Assembly: GCA_018400055.1 (NCBI GenBank)
Contig: JAGYNK010000114.1
Coordinates: 1-13,051, forward strand
Reading direction: 5' to 3'
Source of the DNA: Candidatus Moraniibacteriota bacterium
GTDB lineage: Bacteria; Patescibacteriota; Minisyncoccia; Moranbacterales; UBA9337
Length of the DNA stretch: 13,051 nt
The first letter of the stretch is position 1. Each line of letters begins with the position of its first letter. Below the pieces are notes generated by a model. That model was not told the DNA's origin, ran no database searches, and was given only the letters and a program-made list of their open reading frames with translations. The position numbers were made by a program, and so were the translations under genes. This document shows positions 12,990 to 13,051 of the stretch, one piece after another.

Positions 12990-13051
12990 ATGGATGTTCC
13001 CGTGATTTTAGTGGTGGATGATGATGAAGATATGAGGAAAATTTTAGTGAA
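12990..13051 (+). CDS. Response regulator receiver domain, N-terminal end, partial
   Basis: Only 20 codons are visible before the window ends. They read MDVPVILVVDDDEDMRKILV, the first beta strand and acidic pocket (DDDED) of a CheY-like receiver domain, the part that accepts phosphate from a histidine kinase on a later Asp. It starts 1 nt after the DUF192 stop behind a strong Shine-Dalgarno site, so it belongs to the same operon. The output domain and partner kinase are outside the window. Confidence 0.88.
   Translation, partial: MDVPVILVVDDDEDMRKILV

Noticed and set aside
1..13051. tRNA, rRNA, insertion sequence or prophage genes
   Set aside because: I found no cloverleaf with a plausible anticodon arm, no rRNA signature, no transposase or integrase, and no phage structural gene.

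Overview
The window reads as a chromosomal segment of an uncultivated bacterium, most likely of the Patescibacteria / Candidate Phyla Radiation (inference). The signs are: AT-rich, low-complexity intergenic DNA; mostly weak or absent Shine-Dalgarno sequences; a PP2C-like/membrane/propeller protein and small membrane proteins of a kind I associate with that group; and a diversity-generating retroelement (DGR), which is common there. TGA is used as a stop (for example at the ends of the RT and enolase genes), so this is not a lineage that recodes TGA.

Region 1 (1-2214) is an apparently complete DGR except that the target gene runs off the left edge. The 3' end of a C-type-lectin-fold (DUF1566 / Fib_succ_major-like) target protein carries the variable repeat (VR, 35-157). 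It is followed by a perfect 22-bp hairpin, a DGR-type reverse transcriptase, a 170-nt spacer, the template repeat (TR, 1526-1648), an 8-bp hairpin, an Avd-like accessory protein, and a second copy of the 22-bp hairpin. VR and TR align without gaps over 123 nt with 16 mismatches, 15 of them at TR adenines. This is the hallmark of adenine-specific mutagenic retrohoming. TR codes for 11 Asn (AAY) codons in this block and every one is changed in VR.

Region 2 (2225-3733) encodes a secreted protein with two tandem beta-rich repeats and a C-terminal LamG / concanavalin-like domain. Region 3 (3734-5890) holds enolase and a TrpR/YerC-like regulator, the latter flanked by two near-identical long palindromes. 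Region 4 (5956-8160, minus strand) is a one-pass membrane protein with a degenerate PP2C-like domain inside and a propeller-like domain outside. A 367-nt divergent intergenic region follows, holding a cluster of AAACTTTA boxes.

Region 5 (8528-11253) is a likely operon: a winged-helix/nucleotidyltransferase-fold regulator, a three-helix membrane protein and a processive-type GT2 glycosyltransferase. Region 6 (11503-13051) holds a WecA/MraY-like GT4 transferase with a structured leader, an overlapping membrane-anchored DUF192 protein, and the start of a response regulator behind the best ribosome binding site in the window.

Taken together, the window mixes a cell-surface protein diversifier with surface-polysaccharide genes and housekeeping genes. 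There are no tRNA, rRNA, CRISPR or transposase genes that I can see.
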